The notes below the pieces were generated by a model. It was not told where the DNA came from. It did no database searches and saw only the letters and a list, made by a program, of their open reading frames with translations. A DNA stretch of 64,000 nt from Chondrus crispus. Lineage: Eukaryota; Rhodophyta; Florideophyceae; Gigartinales; Gigartinaceae. The DNA lies in assembly GCF_000350225.1 (NCBI RefSeq), contig NW_005179382.1, positions 248,001 through 312,000 of the forward strand. The letters run 5' to 3'. Each line of letters opens with the position of its first letter. The stretch's first letter is position 1. Below, one piece after another: positions 62,118-64,000 of this stretch. The translations under genes were made by a program, and so were the position numbers.

Positions 62118-64000
62118 ACTGCACTGCTTCCATATTGCGTGATCTGCTTAGATCAATTCATCGCCTGATTTCTTCGAATAGCAAGCAGCCTTTTGTTTTT
62201 GTTACTCACACGAGCCCACAAACAATACTCACGCTGTCCTCCTGGAGTTTTACATTCTCTGGAGATGGGCACACCAGACCCGCTATGTGGTCCGGTACGC
62301 GAGAGATAATGACATTGGCACTATTCTTGGGCGCGTTCTCCCTGGTTGTAAATCTTTTTTTTTTCATACGCGATATGCACCCCATTCTTGGGGGTTTCAG
62401 CACGGGGAATGCATTACAAACACACCAGTCAAGACGCAACGCCGAATCGAAGGGAGTTTGGATGTAAGACGCAACGCCGAGTCGAAGGGAGTTGGATGCA
62501 AGACAATACCTTCATACCTGCTTCCGACTCATTGTCACGTCATGCACACAGCAAACCAGACGCAATGCCGATTCGAAGCGAGCTTGCGGTAAGACAGCTC
62601 ACGTAAGACAATGCCTCGGAACTTGCTTCAACTTGGTTCACGATCAAGGCCATGCAGCAGGCTATTAAGAACGGTACCATACTGTCGTCATCAAGGGCGA
62701 ACTGGCCGATTGCTGAAGTCCACACACAATAAAAAATCTGTCTCGCTGTATGCTACGCACCTAGAAAATAGCGAAGAGCTGAGATGCAGATGCAAGAGAA
62801 ATAGAAACAGTACGGTATTGTACAGAACGAATATCGCCACCCCTACAAGATACGGTGTGGCACAGTGCTGTAGGGCAGGCCTGGACTCTTTGGGAGATTA
62901 ATCGCAGGGATTGCTCAGCAACGGGTCAAAGGTATGCAAATTTATTCACGAGGTGGGTATGGACTGTTTTCATACATCGATCGGGTACATTACCCTTCGA
63001 AGGGTAGATGCCCTGCGTGGCCCGGCTGGCGAAAGAGAATGGCATTACCCTTGAATGGTCGACTTTATGGAGAAAGTACAGGGGCGGCCCTATGCAAGAG
63101 CATTAGGGCCAACCTAGGGTATGTAAAGCGATTGCTGTAAGCCGTATCCTACGTCTGTTAACGGATAAAGCCGTATATTGGAGGACGAGGGAAGTAAGGA
63201 TGGTGCTGAGGCGCAACCGTTCTTGTAGTGGGGAGTTCCCAGTGCGAGTAGCAATGTAGTCGGCAACGATGTGTAGGCCTCGTTGCGTGCCGGGGCCTGA
63301 GGCCCCGTAGCCTTCGAAGGGTAATGTTAGCAACATCGTTGGGGACTCTGCACTTTGTCTGCATCATAAACATATCAATTAAAAACATATCAATTAAGAC
63401 GCAACGCCGAGTCGAAGGGAGTTTGGATACGGAACAATGCCTTCATACCTGCTTCCGGCTCGTTGTTACATCATAAAAAATCTGTCTAACTGTATACTAC
63501 GCACCTAGAAAGTGCGAAGAGCTGAGATGCAGATGCAAGAGAAATAGATACAGTACAAGGGTACTGTTACGACTGGTCCTTGATGATCTCGCCACTGGCC
63601 GGTCACTTTGCTTCCCGTGGCCTCGATGCCCTGTTTACTTCGTGCGCCGACCTCTCTCCCCTAAATACCCCGGCCATCCAGCCCCCACCCCCCCGTCCGA
63701 CCTACGCTATCCCCTTCTTGTGGCCCGCCTTACATGGATGCGACCGCATTCCTTTCCCTTCGTCCTCCTTTTCCCGCTTTCGCGTCGTCTTTCTTTCATT
63801 TCGATCCGTCTCCGTACGGTACGACGTGCGGAGACAGGCCGTCACACTTACTAGTTCCGTCTCCAACTGACAGCCGTGACTGTAAGTGTCTATTCCCTAA
63901 CAGTGCTGTAGAGTACAGAACGAATACTGTATCTCCATCCTACAAGATACGGAATAAAGCATATATATATATAAGATAAACGAATACCTCCATCCTACAT
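62118..64000. repeat. Dispersed short repeats, no gene seen
   Basis: The unit AAGACGCAACGCCGA(A/G)TCGA occurs at 62431, 62466 and 63396, with a variant near 62560. A second unit (AATCTGTCT..CTGTAT.CTACGC, AGAGCTGAGATGCAGATGCA) follows the first at 62731-62810 and 63478-63556, and ACAAGATACGG recurs near 62845 and 63942. It looks like two or more decayed copies of a non-autonomous repeat of a few hundred bp. The 16-bp palindrome TACCCTTCGAAGGGTA is at 62991-63006. Confidence 0.6.

Overview
This window is eukaryotic nuclear DNA from a photosynthetic organism, most likely a red alga with a transposon-rich genome (a florideophyte such as Chondrus would fit, but I cannot prove the species). The reasons are spliceosomal introns with GT-AG borders, a fragment of an EGY-type plastid site-2 protease, a type-IIC (Na+/K+-ATPase-like) P-type ATPase fragment, very compact housekeeping-gene arrangements, and a dense load of Ty3/gypsy and DNA transposons. 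There are no bacterial operons, rRNA, tRNA or CRISPR arrays.

Layout. 1-3.4 kb: the 3' half of a Ty3/gypsy chromovirus pol, with the chromodomain put out of frame by a 23-bp tandem duplication, and a probable 3' LTR. 3.4-6.7 kb: no recognisable gene. 6.7-9.6 kb: a long minus-strand ORF lying antisense beside a 1.05-kb plus-strand LTR (family A). 9.6-14 kb: minus-strand gag and protease/RT of another gypsy element (relative of family B), with a possible -1 frameshift site, cut by the family-A LTR. 14.2-17.9 kb: decayed pieces of host genes (EGY protease, MCM2, USE1 SNARE, SRP19), with a heat-shock-element-like array at 15.66-15.73 kb. 18.6-22.6 kb: a 1336-codon CACTA/Plavaka-like transposase, followed by a 219-bp tandem repeat. 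24.3-27.1 kb: truncated family-A and family-B LTR elements.

27.7-44.6 kb is a nest of transposons that can be read from its target-site duplications. A pogo-like DNA transposon (TA duplication, 28-bp inverted ends) was hit by a family-B LTR element (GTGGG duplication, LTRs 640 and 642 bp). That element was in turn hit by a family-A LTR element, precisely at its gag/pol junction. The same nest holds a broken DUF7869-type transposase, a P-type-ATPase/FG-nucleoporin fusion fragment, a second antisense ORF beside a 3' LTR, and a DDE_Tnp_4 (Harbinger/IS4EU-like) transposase.

45.8-47.1 kb: the one host gene that looks intact, a secreted metallo-beta-lactamase-fold hydrolase with two introns. 48.9-50.9 kb: a second pogo-like transposon with 20-bp inverted ends and a frameshifted transposase. 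51.5-60.3 kb: what may be one large transposon system: an unknown ORF, a very long Mutator-like transposase fused to a Ulp1-type cysteine protease, and a divergent ORF with a second cysteine-protease-like signature. 61.7-64 kb: one small secreted peptide gene and short repeats.

Few genes here cooperate in host metabolism. The functional units are transposons and their accessory proteins, and most host sequence is broken. The strongest candidates for something undescribed are (1) the Mutator/Ulp1 system with its divergent protease-like partner, (2) antisense ORFs adjoining the 3' LTR in two LTR families, and (3) near-loopless perfect palindromes of 41-47 bp.
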